Source: Ardenticatenaceae bacterium | Lineage (GTDB): Bacteria; Chloroflexota; Anaerolineae; Promineifilales; Promineifilaceae | Direction: 5' to 3' | Assembly (NCBI GenBank): GCA_020634565.1 | Contig: JACKBN010000027.1 | Span: 1 to 23,966 of the forward strand | Length of the DNA stretch: 23,966 bases | Shown here: one piece after another, positions 1-7,926 of the stretch | Layout: every line of letters starts with the position of its first letter | Numbering within the stretch: position 1 is the stretch's first letter | The notes under the pieces: model-generated | The model's database searches: none | The model's input: the letters and a program-made list of their open reading frames with translations, nothing else | What the model was told of the DNA's origin: nothing | Program-made: the position numbers and the translations under genes

Positions 1-41
1 TGCCGCATAACAGAATGATTTTTAAACGAAGGAGACGATCA

Positions 42-1025
42 ATGGCGACACAGAGTCCAGCCCAACATATGGTTGGGACACAGGTGTCTCAAAGTGAATT
101 GATCAAACGGCCGCGTATTGGAGAAACGCTTATTCAAGGGTTCCTCTTTTTGTGCGGGGCTATCTCAATTCTTACCACCGTAGGCATTGTCTATGAACTT
201 GGCAAGGAAGCACTGCTCTTTTTCCGGTCCCCCGATGTAACGCTGTACGAGTTTTTTACCTCTACCCATTGGCAGCCTGCCATTTTGGATTTTGGTATTT
301 GGCCGCTGGTTCTGGCAACGGTGTTTACCAGCGTAATTGCCATGTTTGTGGCCTTGCCGCTTGGTTTAGGCACGGCCATTTATCTGAGCGAATATGCCAG
401 CGATCGCGCCCGCAACCTCCTCAAACCTATTCTGGAAGTGCTGGCAGGAATTCCTACCGTGGTTTACGGTTACTTTGCCCTCACCTTCATGACGCCCCTG
501 CTGCGCAGCATCCTCGGCGTGAATAATGTGCAGATTTTCAACACCGCCTCAGCAGGTATCGTCGTGGGCATTTTGATTATCCCCCTGGTTAGTTCCCTAA
601 GTGAAGATGCGTTGCACGCCGTGCCAGACGCTTTACGCCAGGCAGCCTACGGATTGGGTGCGACCAAACTGGAAACCTCGCTCAAAATTGTGCTGCCCGC
701 GGCGCTTTCAGGCATTACGGCCGCTTTTGTTATCGCCATTTCCCGCGCCATTGGCGAAACCATGATTGTGGCTATTGCCGCAGGTGCTGGCCCCAAGAAC
801 TTTGACTTTGGCCAGGATTCGCTCTTCGGCACCATCCTCAATCCTTTTGTGGCCGCCGAAACGATGACCGGACACATCGTCCGCATCAGCGGTGGTGACC
901 TGAGCTACGACTCCATTGATTACAACAGCATTTTTGCCATCGGCATGCTGCTGTTTTTAATGACGCTGGGCCTGAACATTCTCAGCCGCCGCTTTGTTAG
1001 CCGCTTCCGCGAGGTGTACGAATGA
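42..1025 (+). CDS. pstC: Phosphate ABC transporter permease PstC
   Basis: This is one of the two membrane subunits of the high-affinity phosphate importer PstSCAB, 327 residues with this start. About six hydrophobic segments are visible. The cytoplasmic EAA loop (DALHAVPDALRQAAYGLGAT, about residues 190-210) contacts the ATPase PstB. The stretch LEVLAGIPTVVYGYFAL and the C-terminal SRRFVSRFREVYE are typical of PstC. An in-frame ATG at 15 is possible, but GAAGGAG at 28-34 lies 7 bases before the ATG at 42, so 42 is chosen. The stop overlaps the pstA start by four bases (ATGA), indicating translational coupling. A separate pstS gene, if there is one, would be expected upstream of the window. 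The family call is firm. PstC rather than PstA is decided by gene order and by similarity of the loop sequences. Confidence 0.95.
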   Translation: MATQSPAQHMVGTQVSQSELIKRPRIGETLIQGFLFLCGAISILTTVGIVYELGKEALLFFRSPDVTLYEFFTSTHWQPAILDFGIWPLVLATVFTSVIAMFVALPLGLGTAIYLSEYASDRARNLLKPILEVLAGIPTVVYGYFALTFMTPLLRSILGVNNVQIFNTASAGIVVGILIIPLVSSLSEDALHAVPDALRQAAYGLGATKLETSLKIVLPAALSGITAAFVIAISRAIGETMIVAIAAGAGPKNFDFGQDSLFGTILNPFVAAETMTGHIVRISGGDLSYDSIDYNSIFAIGMLLFLMTLGLNILSRRFVSRFREVYE

Positions 1026-3232
1026 GCCCCGATACCCCAAAATACCCCGAAGGGGATGCCCTCAAAGGCCAAATAGCCGGGCGACATCGCCGGGGCACCA
1101 CCTGGCAAATATTGTTCCAAATCTCCACCATCATTGGCATCATCGCCCTGATTGCCTTGATTTACAACATCACCAACGAAGCGTTTGGTTTGGCGGCGGT
1201 GCAAAACAAGGTCGAGCCGCAGAGTCTGGTGCTGGGCGTTGAAGAAGCGCGCCTGCTGGCCGCCGAAAACACAATCACCAGCGAGGATGATAACGCACTG
1301 GTTGAAGGCATCGTCAGCGATGCCAACGGCATTGGCTTCTTTGGCTATGCGTATTACCAGGAAAACAGCGACCAGCTCAAGCTGCTCACGGTGAATGGCA
1401 TTGAGCCAACGGCCGAAACAGTGGCCAACAACGAATATCCGCTCACACGGCCGTTATACCTCTACACCACCGCCGACATCCTGGCAGAAAATCAGGCCGC
1501 CAATATTTTCCTGAACTACTACCTGACCCACGTCAACGAAGCAATTGAAGGCGTCGGCTACTTCCCGGCCAGCGATGCCAACCTGAGCGCCGCCCGCGCC
1601 GCCTGGATTGCAGCCAGCGGCTTTGATTTGCAGCCCGGCCAATGGGCCAGCATCAATCCCGAAGGCATTAGTGGCAATCTGCGCGTGGTAGGCAGCTCCA
1701 CGCTTTTGCCCTTAAATGAGCGCATCACCGAACAAATCAGTGCCGCAGGCTTTGCCGCCAACGTCAGCTTGCAAAGCGTGGGCAGCACCGCCGGTTTACG
1801 CGCTTTTTGCGAAGATGGCACGGCCGATATTGCCGCGGCCAGCCGGGCCATCACGCCCGCCGAATATGAAGCATGCCGTGAAAACGACCGTCGCCCCATT
1901 GAAATTCTCGTTGGCACCGATGCCCTGGCCGTGGTGACCAGCAGCAGCAACAGTTTTGCCAACGATGTGTCGCTGGAGCAGCTGCAAACGTTATTCACCA
2001 GCGCCACGAGCTGGTCTGACGTTTCGGAAAGCTGGCCGGATACGGCCGTCGATCGTTACATCCCCGGCGCGGACAGCGGCACGCTGGATTTCTTCGCCAG
2101 CACCGTTTTTGCCGTTGATCTGGCCGACCTGCCCAAAGAGACGCTGGTAGAAATTTTAGCCGCCAACATCTCCGTGGGGTTGGGCCGCCGTCTGGAACGT
2201 GAGCAGCGTTTCTTTGACGAATCATTCGTCTTTGAAGACCCGGACTTGTTTGCTGAGGTTTGCGCCAGCGACGATCCAGCCGAAGGTTGCACCTTACCCG
2301 CGCGGGACCAGGAAGATGTTTACAATCTCATCCTGCAAGAAGTGGTAGCTCCAGACGTGGTCGCCGCCTGGTCACTGGTCGATTCGCTCTTTTCTCGCAG
2401 CGTCATCGAAGCTGAAGCGGCGGCCGAATATCCCAATGCTGAACTATCCTTCCGCTCGTGGCTGACGCCTGATTTCATCGTTAGTCCGCAATCCAGCACG
2501 CCTGAGTTTGCCGGGGTACGTACCGCCATCCTGGGTTCGCTGTGGGTCGTGGGCATCACCATCCTGTTCTCATTCCCCATTGGCGTGGGTGCGGCCATCT
2601 ACCTGGAAGAATATGCTGCCGATAACCGGCTCAACCGGATTATCCAGACCAACATCAACAATCTGGCGGGCGTTCCCTCGATCATCTACGGGATGTTGGG
2701 GCTCGCGATTTTTGTGCGCAGCCTGGAGCCGTTCACCAGTGGGTCGCTCTTTGGTATTGGCGATGGCACGACGGCAAACGGCCGTACCATCCTCTCCGCC
2801 GGACTCACGTTGGGGCTGCTCATCCTGCCCGTCATCATCATCGCCTCGCAGGAAGCCATACGCGCCGTGCCCAACTCACTGCGGCAGGCAGGGATGGCTT
2901 TGGGCGCCACCAAATGGCAAACCATCTGGGCCCATGTGCTGCCCAGCGCCCTGCCCGGCATCCTCACCGGGACTATTCTGGCCATCTCCCGCGCCATCGG
3001 CGAGACGGCTCCGCTGGTGGTGGTAGGCGCCTCCACCCTCATCTTTGTCGATCCCGATGGGCCGTTCTCTAAATTCACAACGCTGCCCATTCAGATTTAC
3101 CAATGGACTGCCAGGCCCCAGGCTGAATTCCGCAACATTGCCGCTGCCGCCATTTTGGTGCTGCTGGTACTGCTCATCAGCCTGAACGCCTCCGCCATCC
3201 TACTCCGCAATCGCTATGCAAGGAGAGCTTAA
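1022..3232 (+). CDS. pstA: PstA permease with an embedded, permuted PstS/SphX-like binding domain
   Basis: This is the second membrane subunit of the phosphate importer, but at 736 residues it is more than twice the usual PstA length of about 280-300. Residues 31-50 form the first membrane helix. Residues about 496-726 are an ordinary PstA core, with NLAGVPSIIYGMLG and the EAA loop EAIRAVPNSLRQAGMALGAT. Between them lies a large loop expected outside the cytoplasm. Residues about 84-197 match the C-terminal half of SphX/PstS-type binding proteins (SEDDNALVEG, GFFGYAYYQEN, YPLTRPLYLY). Residues about 218-362 match the N-terminal half (VVGSSTLLPL, SVGSTAGLRAFC, ASRAI, GADSGTLDFF). The halves are therefore in reversed order. 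The phosphate-contact motifs GSST, SR and DSGT are kept. Residues 363-495 are a further outer linker with two Cys (414, 423). The reading frame is intact, and the stop lies 1 base before the pstB ATG. Confidence 0.9.
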   Translation: MSPDTPKYPEGDALKGQIAGRHRRGTTWQILFQISTIIGIIALIALIYNITNEAFGLAAVQNKVEPQSLVLGVEEARLLAAENTITSEDDNALVEGIVSDANGIGFFGYAYYQENSDQLKLLTVNGIEPTAETVANNEYPLTRPLYLYTTADILAENQAANIFLNYYLTHVNEAIEGVGYFPASDANLSAARAAWIAASGFDLQPGQWASINPEGISGNLRVVGSSTLLPLNERITEQISAAGFAANVSLQSVGSTAGLRAFCEDGTADIAAASRAITPAEYEACRENDRRPIEILVGTDALAVVTSSSNSFANDVSLEQLQTLFTSATSWSDVSESWPDTAVDRYIPGADSGTLDFFASTVFAVDLADLPKETLVEILAANISVGLGRRLEREQRFFDESFVFEDPDLFAEVCASDDPAEGCTLPARDQEDVYNLILQEVVAPDVVAAWSLVDSLFSRSVIEAEAAAEYPNAELSFRSWLTPDFIVSPQSSTPEFAGVRTAILGSLWVVGITILFSFPIGVGAAIYLEEYAADNRLNRIIQTNINNLAGVPSIIYGMLGLAIFVRSLEPFTSGSLFGIGDGTTANGRTILSAGLTLGLLILPVIIIASQEAIRAVPNSLRQAGMALGATKWQTIWAHVLPSALPGILTGTILAISRAIGETAPLVVVGASTLIFVDPDGPFSKFTTLPIQIYQWTARPQAEFRNIAAAAILVLLVLLISLNASAILLRNRYARRA
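1271..2107 (+). other. Permuted PstS/SphX-like domain coding segment inside pstA
   Basis: The first part (about 1271-1612) encodes what is normally the C-terminal half of a PstS/SphX phosphate-binding protein. The second part (about 1673-2107) encodes what is normally the N-terminal half. They are joined by a linker of about 20 residues (FDLQPGQWASINPEGISG). The natural chain order would run from DSGTLDFF to SEDDNALVEG; here these are the two outer ends of the domain, next to the membrane anchors. The motif assignment comes from memory of the family, not from an alignment. Confidence 0.75.
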
Positions 3233-3233
3233 C

Positions 3234-4028
3234 ATGACGCTAAATCCTAGCGGCTTCGCCAACGGCAATCTGGCCATCGAAGCAAAAAACATGCACGTTT
3301 ATTACGGTGCCTTCCGCGCCGTGAAGAATATTTCTCTTAAAGTAAAGCCGCACGCCATTACTGCCTTTATTGGGCCATCTGGCTGTGGCAAAAGCACCGT
3401 GCTGCGTTCATTCAACCGCATGAATGACCTGGTAGCCACCGCCCGTGTGGAAGGTGAAATTCTCTACCACGGCAACAACATCTACGATAATAATGTGGAC
3501 CCGGTCGAAATTCGGCGCCGCATTGGCATGGTCTTCCAAAAGCCAAACCCGTTCCCCAAATCCATCTATGAAAATGTGGCCTGGGGCGCACGCATCAACG
3601 GGTACAAAGCCGAAATGGATGAGCTGGTAGAAAGCTCACTGCGGCAGGCAGCCTTGTGGAACGAAGTGAAAGACAAGCTCAACGAAAGCGGCTATTCGCT
3701 CTCCGGTGGGCAGCAGCAGCGTTTGTGCATTGCCCGCACCATTGCTGTCAAGCCAGACATCATCCTGATGGACGAGCCAACCTCGGCTTTGGACCCGGTC
3801 GCCACGCTGCGCATTGAAGAACTCATTCAGGAGCTCAAGAAAAATTACACGATCATCATCGTAACCCACAACATGCAGCAAGCTGCCCGCGCCTCTGACT
3901 TCACCGCTTTCTACAACATGGATGAGGATCGGGCCGGATATCTGGTTGAATATAGCGGGACAAACGATCTCTTCACCAATCCAAAAAACGAATTGACGGA
4001 ACAATATATCACCGGTCGTTTTGGCTAA
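3234..4028 (+). CDS. pstB: Phosphate ABC transporter ATP-binding protein PstB
   Basis: This is the ATPase that powers phosphate import through PstC/PstA, 264 residues and close to the family norm. It has Walker A GPSGCGKST (residues 47-55), Q-loop FQKPNPFPKSIYENV (101-115), signature LSGGQQQR (156-163) and Walker B IILMDEPTSALDP (176-188). The PNPFPKSIYEN segment is diagnostic of PstB among ABC ATPases. An earlier in-frame ATG at 3216 lies inside the end of pstA. AGGAGAG at 3221-3227 sits 7 bases before the ATG at 3234, so 3234 is chosen. The pstA stop codon ends one base before this ATG, so the two genes are probably coupled. Confidence 0.97.
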   Translation: MTLNPSGFANGNLAIEAKNMHVYYGAFRAVKNISLKVKPHAITAFIGPSGCGKSTVLRSFNRMNDLVATARVEGEILYHGNNIYDNNVDPVEIRRRIGMVFQKPNPFPKSIYENVAWGARINGYKAEMDELVESSLRQAALWNEVKDKLNESGYSLSGGQQQRLCIARTIAVKPDIILMDEPTSALDPVATLRIEELIQELKKNYTIIIVTHNMQQAARASDFTAFYNMDEDRAGYLVEYSGTNDLFTNPKNELTEQYITGRFG

Positions 4029-4095
4029 TTTCAGTGCGCAGTAATCAGTGTTTCAGAACAGGAATTACTGGTTACCAGGCACAAGGAAAACTAAT

Positions 4096-4776
4096 ATGCT
4101 AAGAGAAACCTACACAAAAGAACTCCGTCACCTGCAAGATGAAATTTTGCGCATGGGCAGTGAGGTGGAGGAGAACCTGCTAAAGGCGGTCGATGCCTTG
4201 ATCAAGCGTGATTTAAACGCGTCTGAGCGGCTGGTGCAGTCTGACAAATGGTTCAACCAGCGGCGCATTGATATCGGGCACCAGGCCTTTGGCGTCATTG
4301 CTACCCAGCAGCCTATTGCGGGTGATCTGCGGTTGATTGCCGCCACGCTGGAAATTGCGGGTGAACTGGAGCGCATTCACGATTACGTGAAGGGCATTGG
4401 CAATATCAGCCTCATGATTGGCGAAGAAGCCGTGCCGGCAGAATTGGTGATGCATATGCCTATCATGGCGGAAAAAGCGCGCTTTATGCTGCACCGGGCG
4501 CTGGATGCCTTTACCGAACGAAACTCGCAGTTGGCCTATGAAATCATCAAAAGTGATGACGAAGTGGACAAGCTGTACAACAAAACTTACCGGGCCGTTA
4601 TGCGCTACATGGCCGACAACAGCGACGACTTTGAGCTGGCCCAACGGCTGGAATGGGCCGGACACAATCTGGAACGCGCAGCCGACCGAGTGACCAATAT
4701 TTGTGAGTGGGTCGTTTACATGGCTACTGGTCAATACAATCAGGGTAAGGATTTATTGCGATCTTTCCAAAAGTAG
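4096..4776 (+). CDS. phoU: Phosphate-transport regulator PhoU
   Basis: PhoU is a cytoplasmic regulator that restrains the Pst transporter and, where present, the PhoR/PhoB two-component system. This copy has 226 residues, the usual size. It shows the two three-helix PhoU repeats. Each has the metal-binding type motif: ELERIHDYVKGIGNI in the first half and NLERAADRVTNICEW in the second. A GTG at 4048 could extend the frame, but AAGGA at 4083-4087 precedes the ATG at 4096 by 8 bases and the family N-terminus (LRETYTKELRHLQDEI) begins here. It is the last gene of the pst operon and is followed by a strong terminator. No phoR or phoB gene lies in the window. Confidence 0.95.
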   Translation: MLRETYTKELRHLQDEILRMGSEVEENLLKAVDALIKRDLNASERLVQSDKWFNQRRIDIGHQAFGVIATQQPIAGDLRLIAATLEIAGELERIHDYVKGIGNISLMIGEEAVPAELVMHMPIMAEKARFMLHRALDAFTERNSQLAYEIIKSDDEVDKLYNKTYRAVMRYMADNSDDFELAQRLEWAGHNLERAADRVTNICEWVVYMATGQYNQGKDLLRSFQK

Positions 4777-4810
4777 CCCAATCGTAAACGATTGTTAAGT
4801 GTCTTGAATT

Positions 4811-4848
4811 TATCGGGCCGTGTCATTGACGCGGCCCGATATTTGTTT
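4811..4848 (+). terminator. Rho-independent terminator of the pst-phoU operon
   Basis: Bases 4811-4824 pair with 4828-4841 through 14 pairs, including one T-G wobble, with a 3-base loop. The stem is GC-rich (ATCGGGCCG/CGGCCCGAT core) and is followed by TTTGTTT at 4842-4848. It lies 34 bases after the phoU stop and before the next gene. Confidence 0.85.
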
Positions 4849-4853
4849 ATCAT
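4826..4853 (+). promoter_or_regulatory. Candidate promoter for the DUF318 permease, overlapping the terminator
   Basis: A -35-like TTGACG (4826-4831) and a -10-like TATCAT (4848-4853) are separated by 16 bases. The expected start of transcription is about 4860, at or next to the ATG at 4861, so the transcript would be leaderless. The -35 sits in the loop and 3' arm of the upstream terminator. Assigned by eye from sigma-70 consensus. Confidence 0.4.
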
Positions 4854-4860
4854 CCTCGGC

Positions 4861-5904
4861 ATGGCACAGGTTGAGGAGAAGCATCCGCCAGAAACTGTAA
4901 AGCAAACGGCCGTTTCCGCTAGAAATTACGGCCGTCTTTTTGGGTTGATCCTGGTGCTTCTGTTGCTCATCGGCCTGTTTCCCAGCCTCATTCCCAGCAA
5001 CCTCACTGAGAAATTCCAAACCTTCGTCACCATTTTTTTGGGCATCTTTATCGAAGCGGTACCTTTTTTGCTGGCTGGATCGCTCGTTTCTGGCTTGATT
5101 GAGGTATTTGTAGACAAAGCGTCGCTGGCGCGGTATGTGCCCAAGCGAGCCGTGCCCGCCGCTTTTGTAGGTTCCCTGCTCGGTTTTGCCTTCCCGGTAT
5201 GCGAGTGCGGCGTGGTGCCCGTGACGCGGCGGCTGTACCAAAAAGGGCTGCCTGTTTCCGTGGGCATCGCCTTTTTGCTGAGCGCCCCGGTGATTAACCC
5301 GGTGGTGCTGGTGAGCACCTATGTGGCCTTTGGCTGGGGTCCCGTGCTGATCGGCCGTTTTGTGTTTAGCATTCTCATCGCCTTTATTGTAGGCCTCATC
5401 TTCCAGTTTGCTCCGCCGCAGGAGATCATTTTGCCGCAGACGGATGAGGGTCACGATCATGATCATTATGCGATGGTGGTTGGGAACGGCCGTTCCCAAC
5501 GTTTCTGGCAAGCGTTCACCATCGCCGGGGATGATTTCATTGATATGGTGCGCTACCTCATCATCGGCTCCATGCTGGCGGCAACTATGCAAACCTTTGT
5601 GCCCCAATCCACCCTCATCGCCTTCGGCGGCGGTCCCGTCACCTCGGTGATTGCCATGATGGTGCTGGCCTTTGTGCTTTCCATCTGCTCTACAGTGGAC
5701 GCGTTTTTGGCACTCTCGTTTGTGAACACGTTCACCACCGGTTCCATCCTCAGCTTTTTGGTGTTTGGCCCGATGGTGGACATCAAAAGTGCGCTCATGT
5801 TCCTGGGCGTCTTCCGGCGGCGCGTGGTGCTGTACCTCATCCTGCTGCCGCTGCTGCTCACCATGTTGATTACCGTTTTCATCAATCTGAACCTGGGTTG
5901 GTAA
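4861..5904 (+). CDS. DUF318/YraQ-family permease
   Basis: This is an integral membrane protein of the DUF318 (ArsP_1/YraQ-like) permease family, 347 residues with about eight hydrophobic segments. The hallmark motif FPVCECGVVPVTRRL has CECG at residues 114-117. It is followed by GIAFLLSAPVINPVVL and a later CSTVDAFLALSF, all typical of the family. The loop at residues about 196-203 (EGHDHDHY) is His/Asp-rich and could bind metal. The frame could extend back to a TTG at 4792, but that would run through the terminator hairpin, so ATG 4861 is chosen. No Shine-Dalgarno is seen; a candidate leaderless promoter lies just upstream. The next gene encodes the TIGR03943-type partner. The transported substrate is unknown; metal or metalloid is a guess from the family and the His-rich loops. 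Confidence 0.88.
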   Translation: MAQVEEKHPPETVKQTAVSARNYGRLFGLILVLLLLIGLFPSLIPSNLTEKFQTFVTIFLGIFIEAVPFLLAGSLVSGLIEVFVDKASLARYVPKRAVPAAFVGSLLGFAFPVCECGVVPVTRRLYQKGLPVSVGIAFLLSAPVINPVVLVSTYVAFGWGPVLIGRFVFSILIAFIVGLIFQFAPPQEIILPQTDEGHDHDHYAMVVGNGRSQRFWQAFTIAGDDFIDMVRYLIIGSMLAATMQTFVPQSTLIAFGGGPVTSVIAMMVLAFVLSICSTVDAFLALSFVNTFTTGSILSFLVFGPMVDIKSALMFLGVFRRRVVLYLILLPLLLTMLITVFINLNLGW

Positions 5905-5934
5905 GCCTGAACTGGCAGCCGCCGAATTAGAACT

Positions 5935-6690
5935 ATGAAACAAACCGTCAAAGTTATCTTACTTATTGCCCTGGGCCTTTTTCTACTCAGCCGTTTGCTG
6001 AACGGCACGCTCAGTTTTTATATTCACCCCCGCTTTAATGTGCTGACGTTGCTAACGGCCGTTGGCCTCACAGCCCTCGGTATCGCCTACGCCATCCAAC
6101 AAAGGCGGCAGGCAGCGCATGACCATGACCATGACCACGAGCATGAGCACGTCCACAGCCACGACGTTTCCTGGGCCGGGTTGCTGCTTTTGGCCATTCC
6201 CGTGGTGCTGGGCCTGCTGGTGGAGCCACGCCCGTTAGGCGCCTCAGCCCTACAAAATCGGGAAATCAACATCGGTAATGATGTGTCGCTGGTGTCGGCC
6301 AATGCGCCGGAGGGCAGCGAGCTGAGCGTAATTGCCAACTCAGGTGAGCGAAACATTCTGGATTGGCAGTATCTGTTCCAGCGCAGCAGCAATCCCGCCG
6401 ATTTTGACGGTGAAGAAGCGCACGTGATCGGTTTTGTGTACCGAGACGGCCGTTTCACGGAAACGCAGTTCATGGTCAGTCGCTTCACCGTAAGCTGCTG
6501 CGTGGCCGATGCCGCACCCATTGGTTTGATTGTGGAATGGCCGGAAACGGCCGTACTCACCCCGGACAGTTGGGTCGAAGTCAGCGGTACCCTTCAGGCC
6601 CGCACCTTCAACGGCGTGCAGATGCCCGTGCTGGTGGCCGAAAGCGTCACAGCCACGGAGACGCCCAGCCAACCGTACCTTTACCAGTAG
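5935..6690 (+). CDS. TIGR03943-family putative permease subunit (YcgQ-like)
   Basis: This 251-residue protein has two or three N-terminal membrane helices (about residues 5-22, 34-53 and 80-97) and an outer C-terminal domain. A very His-rich loop at residues 62-77 (HDHDHDHEHEHVHSHD) lies between helices. The C-terminal domain contains VSCCVADAAPIGLIVEW, the conserved Cys-Cys motif of the TIGR03943 family. Members usually sit next to a DUF318 permease and are thought to act with it. That matches the gene 30 bases upstream, so the two are probably one operon. No clear Shine-Dalgarno precedes the ATG. The His run suggests metal binding or metal sensing; the reaction is not established. Confidence 0.87.
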   Translation: MKQTVKVILLIALGLFLLSRLLNGTLSFYIHPRFNVLTLLTAVGLTALGIAYAIQQRRQAAHDHDHDHEHEHVHSHDVSWAGLLLLAIPVVLGLLVEPRPLGASALQNREINIGNDVSLVSANAPEGSELSVIANSGERNILDWQYLFQRSSNPADFDGEEAHVIGFVYRDGRFTETQFMVSRFTVSCCVADAAPIGLIVEWPETAVLTPDSWVEVSGTLQARTFNGVQMPVLVAESVTATETPSQPYLYQ

Positions 6691-6694
6691 AAAT

Positions 6695-6760
6695 GTAATT
6701 GAGTAATTGGGTAACAAGTAATTTGCCATCCAATTACCCAATTGCCAATTACCTAATTAC
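6695..6760. repeat. Long imperfect AT-rich inverted repeat between genes
   Basis: Bases 6695-6710 (GTAATTGAGTAATTGG) and 6745-6760 (CCAATTACCTAATTAC) are complementary at 14 of 16 positions. An alternative stem pairs 6705-6714 with 6734-6743 (AATTGGGTAA/TTACCCAATT). The repeat is built from GTAATT/AATTAC units. It could end transcription of the permease pair or be a degenerate intergenic repeat. Confidence 0.6.
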
Positions 6761-6765
6761 TTTCC

Positions 6766-7869
6766 ATGTCTCTCACTCGCTTCGATCGCATCGTCCTCTC
6801 CATACTAACTACGCTGGCGCTGTTAATTACGGCCGTAATTCTCTTCAGCCCCACCACCCAGGCCCAAAACAACGGGGACCCACGCATTCTTTACATCAGC
6901 TGGGATGATGAAGCCGCTGACCAACTGTACCTGGCCACATTTGATGGCGAAACCGTCACCACCACGTCCCTCACCCAAACCGAGGCCGACGTGCTCGACT
7001 TTACCGCCGCACCAGACGGCAGCCAGATCGTCTACGCCATCCTGCGCGACGGTGGCGCAGCTGATTTGTGGCTCATGAACAGCGACGGCAGCCAAAACCG
7101 CGAACTGCTCGCCTGCCCGGACGCAGCCTGTTCCCAGGCGCAATGGTTGCCAGACGGCCGTCGCCTCATCTACGAACGACGCAACATTCCCACGCCCGGC
7201 GCACCACCCGGAAATCCTCGCCTCTGGTGGCTGGATGTGACCACGGGCGAAACGGTGCCCATCTTTCAAGACAACCAGATGTTGGGCCTGTATCCCCGCA
7301 TTTCGAATGATGGTCAATGGCTCAGCTTTGTCTCGCCCATTGACCAGGGCATTCAGCTTTTTAACCTAAACGATGGCTCCGGGCGGCTGATTCCGAACCA
7401 AATGGGCTCCCCGGCCGTGTGGCGACCCCAAAGCGACCAGCTGCTCATTACAGATATCAATACCAGCAGCACAAACTGGAGCGTAGAGCTGCTGCAAGTC
7501 GATCTGGCCAGCGAAACCACAACCACGCTCAGCCAACCCATCGGTGATGCCGACGGTGTGGATGACAGCGCCCCCGCCTGGTCGGCTGACGGCGAGTGGA
7601 TTGCCCTGGGTCGCAAGCTGCCGCGCACGCCCATGGGGCGGCAAATCTGGATCATGCGGGCCGATGGCACAGAGCCGCTGGCCCTTACCGACGATGCCAG
7701 GATTCATCATGGCGAAATTTCCTGGTCGCCAGACGGCCGTTTCCTCCTTTACCAACAGTACAATCTGGAAGAACTGTATGCCAAGCCCACCGTCTGGCTC
7801 ATTGAAATTGCCACAGGAGAGCGCACGGAAATCGCCTCCCCCGGCACATTGCCCGCCTGGCTGCCATAA
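6766..7869 (+). CDS. TolB-like beta-propeller protein, membrane-anchored or secreted (copy 1)
   Basis: This 367-residue protein begins with a hydrophobic segment (about residues 8-29) that could be a signal peptide or a membrane anchor. The rest is a six-bladed-type propeller of PD40/TolB repeats: AAPDGSQIVY, LPDGRRLIY, SNDGQWLSF, SADGEWIALG and SPDGRFLLY, each after a short strand naming an output (WLMNSDGS, WLDVTTGE, WIMRADGTE). It is a clear paralogue of the gene that follows: both have RLWWLD or QLWWLD in the same blade and end with LPAW or LPAF. Propellers of this kind act as protein-protein or ligand-binding scaffolds in the envelope, and no catalytic residues are seen. No Shine-Dalgarno precedes the ATG. 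TolB itself is unlikely because no Tol-Pal genes are nearby. Confidence 0.8.
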   Translation: MSLTRFDRIVLSILTTLALLITAVILFSPTTQAQNNGDPRILYISWDDEAADQLYLATFDGETVTTTSLTQTEADVLDFTAAPDGSQIVYAILRDGGAADLWLMNSDGSQNRELLACPDAACSQAQWLPDGRRLIYERRNIPTPGAPPGNPRLWWLDVTTGETVPIFQDNQMLGLYPRISNDGQWLSFVSPIDQGIQLFNLNDGSGRLIPNQMGSPAVWRPQSDQLLITDINTSSTNWSVELLQVDLASETTTTLSQPIGDADGVDDSAPAWSADGEWIALGRKLPRTPMGRQIWIMRADGTEPLALTDDARIHHGEISWSPDGRFLLYQQYNLEELYAKPTVWLIEIATGERTEIASPGTLPAWLP

Positions 7870-7880
7870 TCAGGCTGTCA

Positions 7881-7909
7881 TCAACATGCCACAAATCAAT
7901 CTGTAGAAT
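7881..7909 (+). promoter_or_regulatory. Candidate promoter for the second TolB-like gene
   Basis: TCAACA (7881-7886, 4/6 to the -35 consensus) and TAGAAT (7904-7909, 5/6 to the -10) are separated by 17 bases. Transcription would begin about 7916, roughly 11 bases before the ATG at 7927. Weak evidence, by eye only. Confidence 0.35.
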
Positions 7910-7926
7910 CTGCGATTAAGAAACGT

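Noticed and set aside
4792..4860. Upstream TTG start extending the DUF318 permease
   Set aside because: The added codons run through the 14-bp terminator hairpin and lack a ribosome site; conserved sequence begins after 4861.
4810..5943. 377-codon open frame on the minus strand opposite the permease
   Set aside because: It mirrors the codon pattern of the real membrane protein, is rich in His/Gln/Gly typical of antisense frames, and has no family motifs.
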